Below, one piece after another: positions 8,393 through 16,829 of a stretch of 64,000 nt of DNA (its first letter is position 1; every line of letters starts with the position of its first letter). Made by a program: the position numbers and the translations under genes. The notes beneath the pieces were generated by a model. The model was given only the letters and a program-made list of their open reading frames with translations. It ran no database searches and was not told the DNA's origin. Where the stretch lies: positions 62,001-126,000 of the forward strand of contig JASJAN010000024.1 in the NCBI GenBank assembly GCA_030066985.1, written 5' to 3'. The DNA is from Desulfobacterales bacterium. Lineage in GTDB: Bacteria > Desulfobacterota > Desulfobacteria > Desulfobacterales > JAHEIW01.

Positions 8393-9875
8393 AAGCGTCA
8401 ATACCTTTTTCTCTTTCATAAAGAGCCACGATATCCTGCATGCGATCGGCTGCACCCTCGGGCAGCGCCCTGGGCTCGTGATGAGATAGCAGTTCAGTCG
8501 CCTTTTCTTTAGCGCGTTCATACATGTCCTGCCTTCCTGCGCCGACCCACTGCTCAAATCCTGTGCGACAGAAAAGGCCACCTGGCGTCATTTCGCGCAT
8601 GTGATTGAACGTATGATCATGGGTCAGAAAATTGCCGCCGGGTCCCACCTGATCGATCACATCAAGGGCCAGCGTCTCCTCGTTGATCTGGATGCCTTCG
8701 ATCATCTTGCGGATGTAACGGAACATTTCATGGTCGATCACCATTTTGGCATAATCAAAGGTGAGAATGGAGTTGATGCTGCCGCCACCCATAATAAGGT
8801 TCCCACCGGCAAGGGCTAAAAACATAGCGTTCATGGTCCCTTCAAGAATCGCCTGGGCGTCAACGATCTTGCTATCGTTGTAGCCGGCACCACCGACCCA
8901 ACAGGGCAAGCGATAGTATTGGGCCAGCTGGGCGCTGGCCGCATTGATCAGTCCGGTTTCAGGGGCGCCCAGCGCGCCGAGGCCGGTTTTAAGGTCCATC
9001 ATCACGCTGGTCTGAGAATATGTATAAGGCGCCCCTCTTTTGGCCAGCTGGTTGAGCACCAGCAGGCTGAGAATTTCAGCATTGGATTGCACCAGCGTAC
9101 CGGCCAGCGTCACCGGCGAGGTCCCGCCGGCCATCGTCATGGAAATACCGACCACATTAACGCCCTGGCGGGCAGCGGCTATGGTGATGTCCGAGCAGGT
9201 GGCTAGAATGAATAGCGGCGAGCTGACCGTTAGATTCATGGTAATGCAGGGCCGCTCGTTGAAAATCTCAGGTCCACCGCAACATGCTGCTGCCATCTGA
9301 ACAAGACAGTTGAATTTTTCAACACTTCCGGCACAGCCCAAAATATGCTTGGAGGTGTTGGTCAGCATGGCTTCAAAATTATGCAGTTGGATGCTTTCAT
9401 TCGGACAATCGGTGGGCAACCCCGCCCGCTCAAAAACCATTATTTCATCCAGCGCATCGCACAATCGGGCGACATCGGCGCTATCCTGCTTTGCAAACGG
9501 CCGCGTTTCACCGCTTTTCAGATCGACGACACTGGGGACCACGCCAACGTTTTGGAAACTGAAGCGGTTGGGTTCGGCTACAAAATCATCTTCAGGCGTA
9601 CGGCCATAAAATGTGATGGTGCTCGGAGCGGACTGGATGCTGTCCTCCACCATGTGGGCTGGAATTTTTACCAGGGCATGCCCATCACTTTGCTGCACTT
9701 CAGCACCACCGGATTGAAATAAGTCGGTTGCCTGTTGGCTTTCGACTTTGATACCCGTTTTTTTGAGTACCTGCAGCGTGGCATAGTGCAGGGTGTCGAG
9801 CTCATCATTGGATAACAATTTTAATCCGCTGGTTGTCATTGAATCAAACCCTGACTTTGTTCCGTATTTGGCCAT
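8391..9875 (-). CDS. MttB-family (COG5598) methyltransferase without pyrrolysine, second copy
   Basis: A 494-residue MttB-superfamily protein with segments LPCWVGGAGYNDSK and VDAQAILEG where the family motif GG-x-D-x-K-x-x-D-x-QA is expected, and GPGGNFLTHDHTFNHM near the C-terminus. ATG 9875 (MAKYGTKSG) is preferred over 9935 because AAAGGAAAA precedes it. Expected activity is methyl transfer from a quaternary or tertiary amine to a corrinoid protein; no corrinoid gene is adjacent. Transcribed alone, divergent from the FAD oxidoreductase at 10291, with three palindromic operators between. The stop is TAG formed at the edge of the R1 repeat; readthrough would add only repeat-derived residues. 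Confidence 0.88.
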   Translation of the reverse strand: MAKYGTKSGFDSMTTSGLKLLSNDELDTLHYATLQVLKKTGIKVESQQATDLFQSGGAEVQQSDGHALVKIPAHMVEDSIQSAPSTITFYGRTPEDDFVAEPNRFSFQNVGVVPSVVDLKSGETRPFAKQDSADVARLCDALDEIMVFERAGLPTDCPNESIQLHNFEAMLTNTSKHILGCAGSVEKFNCLVQMAAACCGGPEIFNERPCITMNLTVSSPLFILATCSDITIAAARQGVNVVGISMTMAGGTSPVTLAGTLVQSNAEILSLLVLNQLAKRGAPYTYSQTSVMMDLKTGLGALGAPETGLINAASAQLAQYYRLPCWVGGAGYNDSKIVDAQAILEGTMNAMFLALAGGNLIMGGGSINSILTFDYAKMVIDHEMFRYIRKMIEGIQINEETLALDVIDQVGPGGNFLTHDHTFNHMREMTPGGLFCRTGFEQWVGAGRQDMYERAKEKATELLSHHEPRALPEGAADRMQDIVALYEREKGIDA

Positions 9876-10009
9876 GGTGATTTTCCTTTCTTTGGGTTTT
9901 ACCTCCGTTAAAGTGCCAACTGGAGCAAAAATCAATTAAAAATCGGCCTAAAAATGGGCTTTATACTACAAAGCGTTAACGGTATTTCAAGGTCAAAATC
10001 ACAAGATAT

Positions 10010-10027
10010 CGATGCCATATTGCATCA
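10010..10027. promoter_or_regulatory. TyrR-box-like operator, site D
   Basis: CGATGC-CATATT-GCATCA, one mismatch from a perfect palindrome; identical in its last 17 bases to the site at 10076. Confidence 0.65.
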
Positions 10028-10075
10028 TAACATTATTAACTAGCTAAAAATAAGCAAGTTAAGAATTTTTACCAT

Positions 10076-10093
10076 TGATGCCATATTGCATCA
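10076..10093. promoter_or_regulatory. TyrR-box-like operator, site E
   Basis: TGATGC-CATATT-GCATCA with perfect half sites, 66 bp from site D and 56 bp from site F. Confidence 0.7.
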
Positions 10094-10131
10094 TAGGAAT
10101 ATAGCAGCATTTTAAAGCCTTATTTCATCAT

Positions 10132-10149
10132 TGATGCGAATTCGCATCA
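10132..10149. promoter_or_regulatory. TyrR-box-like operator, site F
   Basis: TGATGCGAATTCGCATCA, a perfect 18-bp palindrome through the centre. It lies about 75-90 bp upstream of the sigma-54-like element at 10224-10240, a normal distance for an enhancer-binding protein. Confidence 0.72.
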
Positions 10150-10223
10150 AAACTCAGGTTGCATGTTTGTTAAGTAATATTATAACTATATGAAATTATA
10201 TTAAATATTTAATTAGCTGCCCC

Positions 10224-10240
10224 TTGGCATGTATTTTGTT
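10224..10240 (+). promoter_or_regulatory. Possible sigma-54 promoter for the FAD oxidoreductase gene
   Basis: Plus strand reads TTGGCAT-N5-TTGTT; the -24 box is nearly perfect but the -12 GC is GT. The start would be near 10252, about 39 bases before the ATG at 10291. The call depends mostly on the adjacent operator array. Confidence 0.4.
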
Positions 10241-10290
10241 TATAAATTTGTTGCCAGCATCAACATTCACATTTTTCCTAATATCAAATA

Positions 10291-11583
10291 ATGGGTTTTT
10301 CGACAATGAACCAGAAAGGCTCCCGTAAACGCCGAAAGCATTTAATCATCGGCAATAGTGCGGCAGCCTTGAATGCGGTTAAGGCCATCCGCGAAACCGA
10401 TTCTGCCAGCCACATTACACTGGTTTCCGCCGAGAATCATTACGCCTACTCACCGGTTCTACTAACCTACTATGTTGCTCAAAAAATCAAGCGCTCAGCA
10501 CTGTTTTTGGCAAATGAGGACTTTTATAAACAAAATGGCGTCGAGCTGATCCTGGGTAATCCGGCCATGCAAGTCGATCCGCAAAACCAGCAGGTGCACC
10601 TTGCCAGTGATGACATTCTGGCATACGACAGGCTACTGATTGCAACCGGATCTTCCGCCAAACCGCTGGGCATACCGGGTGAAGATTTAGCGGGCGTATT
10701 TACCTTAAAAACCATCGACGATGCCGATAAACTGGTCAAAGCCGCCGCTAAGATGAAGGACATTGTCATCATGGGAGGCGGCCTGATCGGCTTGCAGGCG
10801 GCCAATGCGCTATACCGGGAAGATCGCAACATTAAAATTATCATCGGCTCCAAACAGCCCCTTTCGCGCAACGTTGATCCATCCTGTGCGGAAAATGTCT
10901 GTCAGGGTATTCGGGAGTGCGGTATGTCCATTTTATTTGAAACCCAAGCCGTATCCATTGATAAAGCCAAAAATAAACTAGCCGTTACGCTAAGTTCAGG
11001 TAACCATCTCGAGGCTGATGCCGTTATTATCGGCAAAGGTGTCAGCGCCAACGTGCAGCTTGTTGCCGAAAGTGAAATTGAAGTCAATTACGGCATTATC
11101 GTGGATGAAACCATGCGCACCAATGTCCCCAGTATCTTTGCCGCCGGTGATGTCGCCGAGGGCCTCAATTTGATCACCGGCCAAAGACAGGTGATTGCCA
11201 CCTGGCCCAACGCCTGTTCCCAGGGCCGCACCGCCGGCATCAACATGGCGGGCGGCCTGGAGCGTAACGAGGGCCTCAGCAGTAACATCTGTGGCTTTTT
11301 GGGAAGTGCCGTCGCATCGGTGGGCATCACCAATCCGGATAATGGCGACTTTGAAGAAGTGGTCTGCGAGGATCCAATCAAAATGCGGTATCGCAAACTG
11401 GTCTGGAACAAAAAAGACGAATTGGTCGGCGCCGTTTTAATGGGCGCGGTTGCCGATATCGGGGTGATCACAAACCTGATCCGAAATCGCGTTAAAATTC
11501 CCAGAGAAAAGCGGGATCTAATGGTTCGTTCGCCCGTCAGATATGGGGATTGGTTTTCAGAAAAAACCGGACACTTCTTTTAG
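10291..11583 (+). CDS. FAD-dependent NAD(P)H oxidoreductase (AorC-like)
   Basis: A 430-residue pyridine nucleotide-disulfide oxidoreductase-family flavoprotein. The FAD-binding start HLIIGNSAAALNAVKAI, the NAD(P)-binding Rossmann motif IVIMGGGLIGLQAA in the middle, and the second FAD motif SIFAAGDVAEG are visible. The redox-active Cys pair of disulfide reductases is absent, as in NADH:acceptor reductases. It opens an array with a MoaD-like protein, a ferredoxin-like protein and an AOR, matching the composition of AorABC-type complexes in which a flavin subunit passes electrons to or from NAD. Start may be ATG 10291 or the internal ATG at 10306. Stop TAG. Confidence 0.85.
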   Translation: MGFSTMNQKGSRKRRKHLIIGNSAAALNAVKAIRETDSASHITLVSAENHYAYSPVLLTYYVAQKIKRSALFLANEDFYKQNGVELILGNPAMQVDPQNQQVHLASDDILAYDRLLIATGSSAKPLGIPGEDLAGVFTLKTIDDADKLVKAAAKMKDIVIMGGGLIGLQAANALYREDRNIKIIIGSKQPLSRNVDPSCAENVCQGIRECGMSILFETQAVSIDKAKNKLAVTLSSGNHLEADAVIIGKGVSANVQLVAESEIEVNYGIIVDETMRTNVPSIFAAGDVAEGLNLITGQRQVIATWPNACSQGRTAGINMAGGLERNEGLSSNICGFLGSAVASVGITNPDNGDFEEVVCEDPIKMRYRKLVWNKKDELVGAVLMGAVADIGVITNLIRNRVKIPREKRDLMVRSPVRYGDWFSEKTGHFF

Positions 11584-11713
11584 TTTGGCTGCTGGCCTCT
11601 CGCTTCTGGCTTCTGGCCAGTAGCCAGTGACCAGGGGCAGGAACCTGATGACTGAACCATAATGTAACGTTTCTTCAGGTTCTACGATATACGGAACCAG
11701 TGAAAAGAATAAG

Positions 11714-11962
11714 ATGATCTCAATCAGCGTGAAAATCCACCACGGTTTTAAAAAATTATTACCGGCCGGCATCAAAACGGGTGAATCTTTTAACGTATCC
11801 ATTGAGGACAATACGGCTGTGGGGGATTTGTTGCGGGATAATATCAAATTCTCAGCCGATATTCCGAAGATGATTTTGATCAATGGCCTGCACAGCAAAG
11901 AACAGCAAACCCTGAAAGATGGTGATAAAGTCAGTTTATTCATGCCGATGGCGGGGGGCTAA
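11714..11962 (+). CDS. MoaD/ThiS-family sulfur carrier protein
   Basis: An 82-residue beta-grasp protein ending in Gly-Gly (MPMAGG), the thiocarboxylated tail of MoaD/ThiS proteins; the core VSLFMPMAGG and the DGDKV turn are typical. Such carriers donate sulfur for the dithiolene of molybdopterin or tungstopterin and often accompany AOR genes, as here between the FAD oxidoreductase and the ferredoxin/AOR pair. The Shine-Dalgarno is weak (AAAAGAATAAG). Stop TAA. It could instead serve another sulfur transfer, but the context favours tungsten cofactor assembly. Confidence 0.8.
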   Translation: MISISVKIHHGFKKLLPAGIKTGESFNVSIEDNTAVGDLLRDNIKFSADIPKMILINGLHSKEQQTLKDGDKVSLFMPMAGG

Positions 11963-12288
11963 AGGCAGATTTGCCATCTGATTATCACCATTAATACTTG
12001 GGCACAGCAGTGACAAATTCAACTTCTCATTAAGTATCATGGATATTCTAGAATTAATTTTAGATAAAAGTGGTTTCAAAGCCTCAGATCAGGTTCCCCG
12101 CTTGAAAGCGGGATTTCACGTCTGATTTCTTAAACTTGATGTGTTCAACAAAGCAAGGCGCCCCGCAAATTGAAAGTGGAGCGTACACGTTAGTACGTGA
12201 GCATTTCAATTTGCGGAGTAACGCAGCCATTGGACCTTTGTCCGCCGGAGGCGGATTGAAACCGCTTTTTAATGAAAGGAGTGTAAAC
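11963..12288. repeat. Intergenic gap with MITE-like element R1, copy 2 (12065-12271)
   Basis: A 326-bp gap almost filled by a second R1 element with imperfect ends TAAAAGTGGTTTCAA / TTGAAACCGCTTTTTA. Its interior matches the copy at 8241 except for an extra block of about 55 bp (around 12094-12155) that includes a small CCCGCTTGAAAGCGGG hairpin. The element ends about 18 bp before the ferredoxin ATG, so it forms the leader of that gene if the array is transcribed through. Confidence 0.75.
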
Positions 12289-12768
12289 ATGTCAAAGGCG
12301 CTGATCGTTAACCTGGATAAATGCACGGGCTGTAGATACTGTGAATTAGCCTGCTCGTTCGCACATCACCGGGAATACAATCCAGCCAAATCCAACATTC
12401 AGGTCAGTATCTTTACCGAAGACGCCTTCTATGTCCCCATGGTTTGTACCCAGTGCAACAGGCCCTTCTGTGGTGAAGTGTGTCCGACCGGTGCGATTTC
12501 TGCGGATGAAGTCAATGGGGCTTATGTGGTTTTGGTGGATCCGGAAAAGTGTGTCGGATGCAAGATGTGCACGATGGCCTGTCCTTTTGGTGCGATTACC
12601 TACCAGAGCTCAGGAATCGTGCAAAAATGCGATTTGTGCGGCGGCAAACCCGAGTGTGTCGAATTTTGCGTCCCCAATGCACTGGAATTTAAAGACGTTG
12701 AATTGACCAATGTTCGCAAATGCCGGGCATATGCCAAAAAAATCTACCATCAGAAGGAGGAAGACTAA
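12289..12768 (+). CDS. Four-cluster ferredoxin-like electron transfer subunit of AOR (AorA-like)
   Basis: A 159-residue protein with four Cys groups: CTGCRYCELAC, CTQCNRPFCGEVC, CVGCKMCTMAC and CDLCGGKPECVEFC, enough for four [4Fe-4S] clusters of the HycB/DmsB type. ATG 12289 has GAAAGGAG at the right distance; a longer upstream frame passes through the R1 repeat and is rejected. It overlaps the AOR gene by one base (TAATG), so the two are translationally coupled. It should relay electrons between AOR and the flavin subunit at 10291 or free ferredoxin. Confidence 0.9.
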   Translation: MSKALIVNLDKCTGCRYCELACSFAHHREYNPAKSNIQVSIFTEDAFYVPMVCTQCNRPFCGEVCPTGAISADEVNGAYVVLVDPEKCVGCKMCTMACPFGAITYQSSGIVQKCDLCGGKPECVEFCVPNALEFKDVELTNVRKCRAYAKKIYHQKEED

Positions 12769-14609
12769 TGGACGCATGGGTGGGTAAGATTTTAAGAGTG
12801 AATTTAACCAAGGGCGCTGTATCGGTTGAGGATTTAGATCAGAAAAGTGCTCATGATTATATCGGCGGACGCGGCTTAGGGATCAAATACCTTTACGATG
12901 AGATCGACCCCAAGGTCGACCCGTTGAGCCCCAGCAACAAGCTCATCATGGTCACCGGCCCGATGACCGCAACGGGCGCCTTGGCGGGCGGTCGCTATAC
13001 CGCCGTAACCAAATCACCTTTAACCGGAGCGATCGCAAACTCCAATTCAGGCGGGTACTTTGGGGCTGAATTGAAGTATGCGGGTTACGACATGATCATA
13101 CTGGAAGGCAAGGCCAAAACGCCTGTTTATCTGTGGATCGAAAATGACAGCATCGAAATTTGCAAGGCCAAACATCTGTGGGGCCTGGAAACCCAGCAGA
13201 CCACCGAAGCGATACTATCCGAAACGGATGCGGAAGCCAAGGTGGCCTGTATCGGGCCGGCGGGTGAGAAGCTGGTCAAATTTGCATGCATTATGAACGA
13301 CACGGGTCGCGCTGCCGGACGATCGGGCGTCGGCGCGGTGATGGGATCAAAGAATCTTAAAGCCATAGCGGTCAGAGGCACCCAAGGCGTGACAGTTGCC
13401 GACCCTGAGGGATTCAGGGCCGCGGTGTTGGATGCCATCAAGGAATTTTACGACCCGTATATGTCCGAAGTTCTGGGGCAGTATGGCACTTCAGATGTGG
13501 TCGAGTTTTCAAATGAGGTCGGCCTGCTGCCCACGCGCAATTATCAGACCGGTGTATTTGAGGGGGCCGCTAAGATCGGCGGTGCAGTGATTGCCAAATA
13601 CAATCTCAGAGGGGCCGCCAAAACCAAGGGCTGTTTTGGCTGCCCGCTGGCCTGTGGCCGGGTAACGCGTATTCCGGAAGGAGAGTTTAAAGGCGCGGGG
13701 GAAGGACCCGAATATGAAACATTGGGCGCTCTTGGCTCTGCTTGCGGAGTCGATAATCCTGAAGCCGTCATCCAGGCCAATTATCTTTGCAACCGCATGG
13801 GCATGGATACCATTTCCACCGGCGTCACGATTGCCTGTGCCATGGAACTTTTTGAAAAGGGCTATCTGACCAAAAAAGATGTCGGTGGTGAGCTGGCTTT
13901 TGGTGACGGCAAAACGGTGGTTGAACTGGTGGAAAAGACCGCCCGGCGTAAGGGATTTGGTGACGCGCTCGCCGAAGGGTCCTACCGGCTGGCGACAAAG
14001 TACGGCCATCCCGAGATGTCCATGACTGCCAAAAAACTTGAATTTCCCAGTTACGACCCTAGAGGCGGACAGGGTTTTGCCCTGGCCTATGCTACCTCAA
14101 ACCGGGGTGGTTGTCATATCCGCAACGAAGTGCATTGTGTCGAATTTTTCGGCATCTCGCTGATGGGTATCGTCAAAACAGGGGATAATTTGGATCGTTT
14201 CACAACTAAAGGCAAGCCGGCGGTGGCCAAAAAGGTCCAGGATTTTTACAGCATGATCGATTCATCCGGAATCTGCAACTTTATCGTTATCGGTTCACCG
14301 GATGCCAAGGTCTTCATCAATCTGATGGAAAAAGGGACTGGCATGAAATTCGGCGGATTGAAGGGTTTTCTCAAAACCGGTGAACGCATCTATAATCTGG
14401 AAAGGCTGTTTAATCTCAAGGCCGGCCTGACAGCCAAAGATGACACCCTGCCCAAACGCATGCTCAAAGAACCGATGCCTGAAGGCCCCGGCAAAGGCCA
14501 GATAGTGCGCTTGGATAAAATGCTGCCGGAATATTACAAACTGCGAGGCTGGTCCGCTAAAGGAGTTCCCTCTGCCAAGAAGCTGTCAGAGCTCGGAATC
14601 GCTACTTAG
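12768..14609 (+). CDS. aor: Aldehyde:ferredoxin oxidoreductase, tungsten (AOR), copy 1
   Basis: A 613-residue AOR-family enzyme, near the usual 600-620. The N-terminal tungstopterin region (RVNLTKG, YIGGRGLGIKYLYDE, SPLTGAIANSNSGG) and the middle GRAAGRSGVGAVMGSKNLKAI are canonical. The [4Fe-4S] ligands start with CFGCPLAC. It oxidises aldehydes to carboxylates with reduction of ferredoxin, in the cytoplasm. AGAAGGAGG precedes the ATG, which overlaps the ferredoxin stop. Partners are the ferredoxin, the MoaD-like protein and the FAD oxidoreductase just upstream. Stop TAG, with an in-frame TGA six codons later. The aldehyde is unknown; the downstream transaminase could supply a semialdehyde. 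Confidence 0.93.
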   Translation: MDAWVGKILRVNLTKGAVSVEDLDQKSAHDYIGGRGLGIKYLYDEIDPKVDPLSPSNKLIMVTGPMTATGALAGGRYTAVTKSPLTGAIANSNSGGYFGAELKYAGYDMIILEGKAKTPVYLWIENDSIEICKAKHLWGLETQQTTEAILSETDAEAKVACIGPAGEKLVKFACIMNDTGRAAGRSGVGAVMGSKNLKAIAVRGTQGVTVADPEGFRAAVLDAIKEFYDPYMSEVLGQYGTSDVVEFSNEVGLLPTRNYQTGVFEGAAKIGGAVIAKYNLRGAAKTKGCFGCPLACGRVTRIPEGEFKGAGEGPEYETLGALGSACGVDNPEAVIQANYLCNRMGMDTISTGVTIACAMELFEKGYLTKKDVGGELAFGDGKTVVELVEKTARRKGFGDALAEGSYRLATKYGHPEMSMTAKKLEFPSYDPRGGQGFALAYATSNRGGCHIRNEVHCVEFFGISLMGIVKTGDNLDRFTTKGKPAVAKKVQDFYSMIDSSGICNFIVIGSPDAKVFINLMEKGTGMKFGGLKGFLKTGERIYNLERLFNLKAGLTAKDDTLPKRMLKEPMPEGPGKGQIVRLDKMLPEYYKLRGWSAKGVPSAKKLSELGIAT

Positions 14610-14816
14610 CCGGAGGCGAAGAATTGACTTGTTAAACATCGACATAGAAGAAGACTCGAAGAAAGGAGGTGAAAGAGGACTCGCGTATTAGGGGACAAGT
14701 GATCAGAGACACTTTCAAATGAGCAAATACTGATTTTAGGGGCAGCTGACTGATCATTCATTTGATTGTAAATTTTATCCTTTGAATAAGAAAAACCTAA
14801 AAAGGAGTACAAACCG

Positions 14817-16055
14817 ATGAAAGCAAATCGTCTTTTTATCATTGCGAGTTTAGCTGTTGTGGTTCTATTTAGCGTCCAGGTAATGGCGGCGGAGCCGATT
14901 AAAGTGGGCGCACCCAATCCGCTTACGGGTTATTATGCTTCTGACGGCAATGTGATGTTGAACGCTACAGAGATGGCCGTGGCCGATATTAACGCCCGGG
15001 GTGGGCTTTTGGGGCGACAACTCAAAGTGGTCTCGTTTGATGTTGAAGATATGTTGCCTGAAAAACTGATATCCGCTGCGGAAGTCCTGGTCGTAAAGGA
15101 AAAAGTTGATGTGGTTGTCACCGCCTGCAATGCCATGGGCCCGGATGTACAGGCCTTTGGCAAGTACGATGTCCCTTACATCAACAATAATGCTTCCACC
15201 GTTGCCACGGGTATGGTGAAAGATGATCCCGCTCAGTATTGGAATGTCTTTCAGGCCGGTGATAATGAGCCGGCTTATGTTTCAAAAACCATCGAAACCT
15301 TCATGGGGTTTGGTTACAAACTGCCTAACAAGAAGATGGCCGTGGTTTACAGTGAATACGATTGGGACAAAAAAATCGCGGCTGCTCTGAAAGAGCAGGC
15401 CAAACAATACAATCTAGACCTGGTCATATATGAACAAACGCCTGCAGCCACCAATGCCTGGGGACCCATTCTGACAAAAATTCGGGCCCATGACCCCGCG
15501 CTGGTATTTTTGAGCATTTACGCTCCTGAAAGCATTGCCGCTTTTGCAGATCAATACCTGCAAAACCCGACCAATTCTCTGGTGGACCTGGGTTATGCAG
15601 TCTCCATTCCCTCCTTTATGGAGGTCGCCGGCAAATATGCCGATGGGTTTAGCGGTTACGCGGCCCTGGCGATTCCACCTGAGGCGACGCCCGAAGGGCG
15701 CGCCCTTGAAGCCCGATACAAAAAAATGTTTAAAACCGATAGCATGCCAATCAGCGTTGTGCCCTGCGTGTATGACGGCGTAATGGCTTGGGCGGCGGCG
15801 GTTGAAAAGGTTGGCGATGTAAAAGATTACAAGGCCGTTTCCGCCACCATGAAGACCAACCGCCATAAAGGCATCGGCGGGGTATACGACTTCAACAACC
15901 CGCGCCAGGCGGCCAGAGCGGGGGATGATCTGCTACCGGTCAATCTATTTCAAGCCGAAAAAGGCAAACTCGTGCTGCGCAATCTGGGTAGCAAGCAAAT
16001 ATCGCTCTATCAGCTGCCGCCGTGGTTAAAAGAAACCTGGCCAAAGGCTCAGTAA
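14817..16055 (+). CDS. Branched-chain amino acid-type ABC substrate-binding protein
   Basis: A 412-residue periplasmic binding protein with a Sec signal (residues 1-24, ending VMA-AEP) and the type I fold opening KVGAPNPLTGYYASDG, LNATEMAVADINARGGLLG. AAAAAGGAG precedes the ATG. It heads a complete Liv-type cassette with ATPases and permeases directly behind, followed by an aminotransferase, a Pyl methyltransferase and a corrinoid protein, so its ligand may be the N-methylated substrate of that pathway; this is inference. It resembles the binding protein at 408 only at the family level. Stop TAA overlaps the next ATG by one base. Confidence 0.92.
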   Translation: MKANRLFIIASLAVVVLFSVQVMAAEPIKVGAPNPLTGYYASDGNVMLNATEMAVADINARGGLLGRQLKVVSFDVEDMLPEKLISAAEVLVVKEKVDVVVTACNAMGPDVQAFGKYDVPYINNNASTVATGMVKDDPAQYWNVFQAGDNEPAYVSKTIETFMGFGYKLPNKKMAVVYSEYDWDKKIAAALKEQAKQYNLDLVIYEQTPAATNAWGPILTKIRAHDPALVFLSIYAPESIAAFADQYLQNPTNSLVDLGYAVSIPSFMEVAGKYADGFSGYAALAIPPEATPEGRALEARYKKMFKTDSMPISVVPCVYDGVMAWAAAVEKVGDVKDYKAVSATMKTNRHKGIGGVYDFNNPRQAARAGDDLLPVNLFQAEKGKLVLRNLGSKQISLYQLPPWLKETWPKAQ

Positions 16056-16819
16056 TGGCGAGCACTGCAGATTTCAACTCGCAAAACGAAGGCGTGGGGG
16101 CGCAAGCCCCCATCCTTCAAGTCCGAAACCTCACCAAGGCATTCGGGGCCATGCTGGCCGTCAATGATTTAAGTTTTGAGGTCCCTGCAGGCGAGGTGTT
16201 TGGTATTGCCGGGCCCAATGGTGCCGGAAAAACAACGGTGTTCAATTTGATTACCGGCTTTCTGCAGGGGACCGGCGAGGTGCGCTTCGAAGATAAAAAT
16301 GTGACCAACCTTAAACCCTATCAGATTTGTCACCGCGGCATCGCCCGGACACTTCAAATTCCGCAGGTCTTTTCCAGCCTTGATGTGTTCAACAATGTCC
16401 GATTTGGTGCGCATTTTGGTAACAAACACCTAAAGGATGGTAATGAAGCGGAGATTATCCATCGGGTTATAGATTTCGTTGGTTTGCAGGATGATAAAAC
16501 AACCATCGCTGAGAATATGGACCTGTTTCATAAAAAGCTGATTATGATTGCGGCAGCGCTTGCGACCCAGCCGCGCCTATTGTTGCTCGATGAGCCCATT
16601 GGTGGTCTGAGCCCGGCGGAGATTGATCCACTCATCGAACTCATTCGCAAGATCAATCAGGAATTGAATATCACCGTCATTATCATCGAGCATCTGATGA
16701 AAGTGCTCAAAGAGCTTTCTGATCGTCTGATGATCCTGCACTACGGGGAAGAAATTCGCACTGCCCCCCCGACGGAAGTCATGGAAGATGAAAAAGTAAA
16801 AGAAGTTTATCTGGGTTAG
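16055..16819 (+). CDS. livG: LivG-like ABC transporter ATPase
   Basis: A 254-residue ATPase with Walker A GPNGAGKTT, Q-loop region ARTLQIPQVF and Walker B LLLLDEP followed by IGGLSPAE. The ABC signature expected before Walker B is degenerate (FHKKLIMIAAALA instead of an SGG-type motif). It starts at the TAATG overlap with the binding protein, so is translationally coupled. It couples ATP hydrolysis to the LivH/LivM permeases encoded downstream. Stop TAG; a LivF-type partner follows after 10 bp. Confidence 0.9.
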   Translation: MASTADFNSQNEGVGAQAPILQVRNLTKAFGAMLAVNDLSFEVPAGEVFGIAGPNGAGKTTVFNLITGFLQGTGEVRFEDKNVTNLKPYQICHRGIARTLQIPQVFSSLDVFNNVRFGAHFGNKHLKDGNEAEIIHRVIDFVGLQDDKTTIAENMDLFHKKLIMIAAALATQPRLLLLDEPIGGLSPAEIDPLIELIRKINQELNITVIIIEHLMKVLKELSDRLMILHYGEEIRTAPPTEVMEDEKVKEVYLG

Positions 16820-16829
16820 GAGAACCGTT

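Larger units (their letters stand above)
9876..10290. promoter_or_regulatory. Divergent control region with three palindromic operators
   Basis: A 415-bp AT-rich gap between the leftward MttB-family gene and the rightward FAD oxidoreductase. It contains three copies of an 18-bp palindrome TGATGC-N6-GCATCA and a sigma-54-like element on the plus strand. On the minus strand, TTGGCAC at 9913-9919 matches a -24 box perfectly, but its -12 position reads GA rather than GC, so it is only a weak candidate. No coding sequence seen. Confidence 0.7.

Noticed and set aside
8301-8393. Pyl readthrough of the TAG ending the 8391-9875 MttB-family gene
   Set aside because: The extension would consist only of R1 repeat sequence and the protein is already full length.
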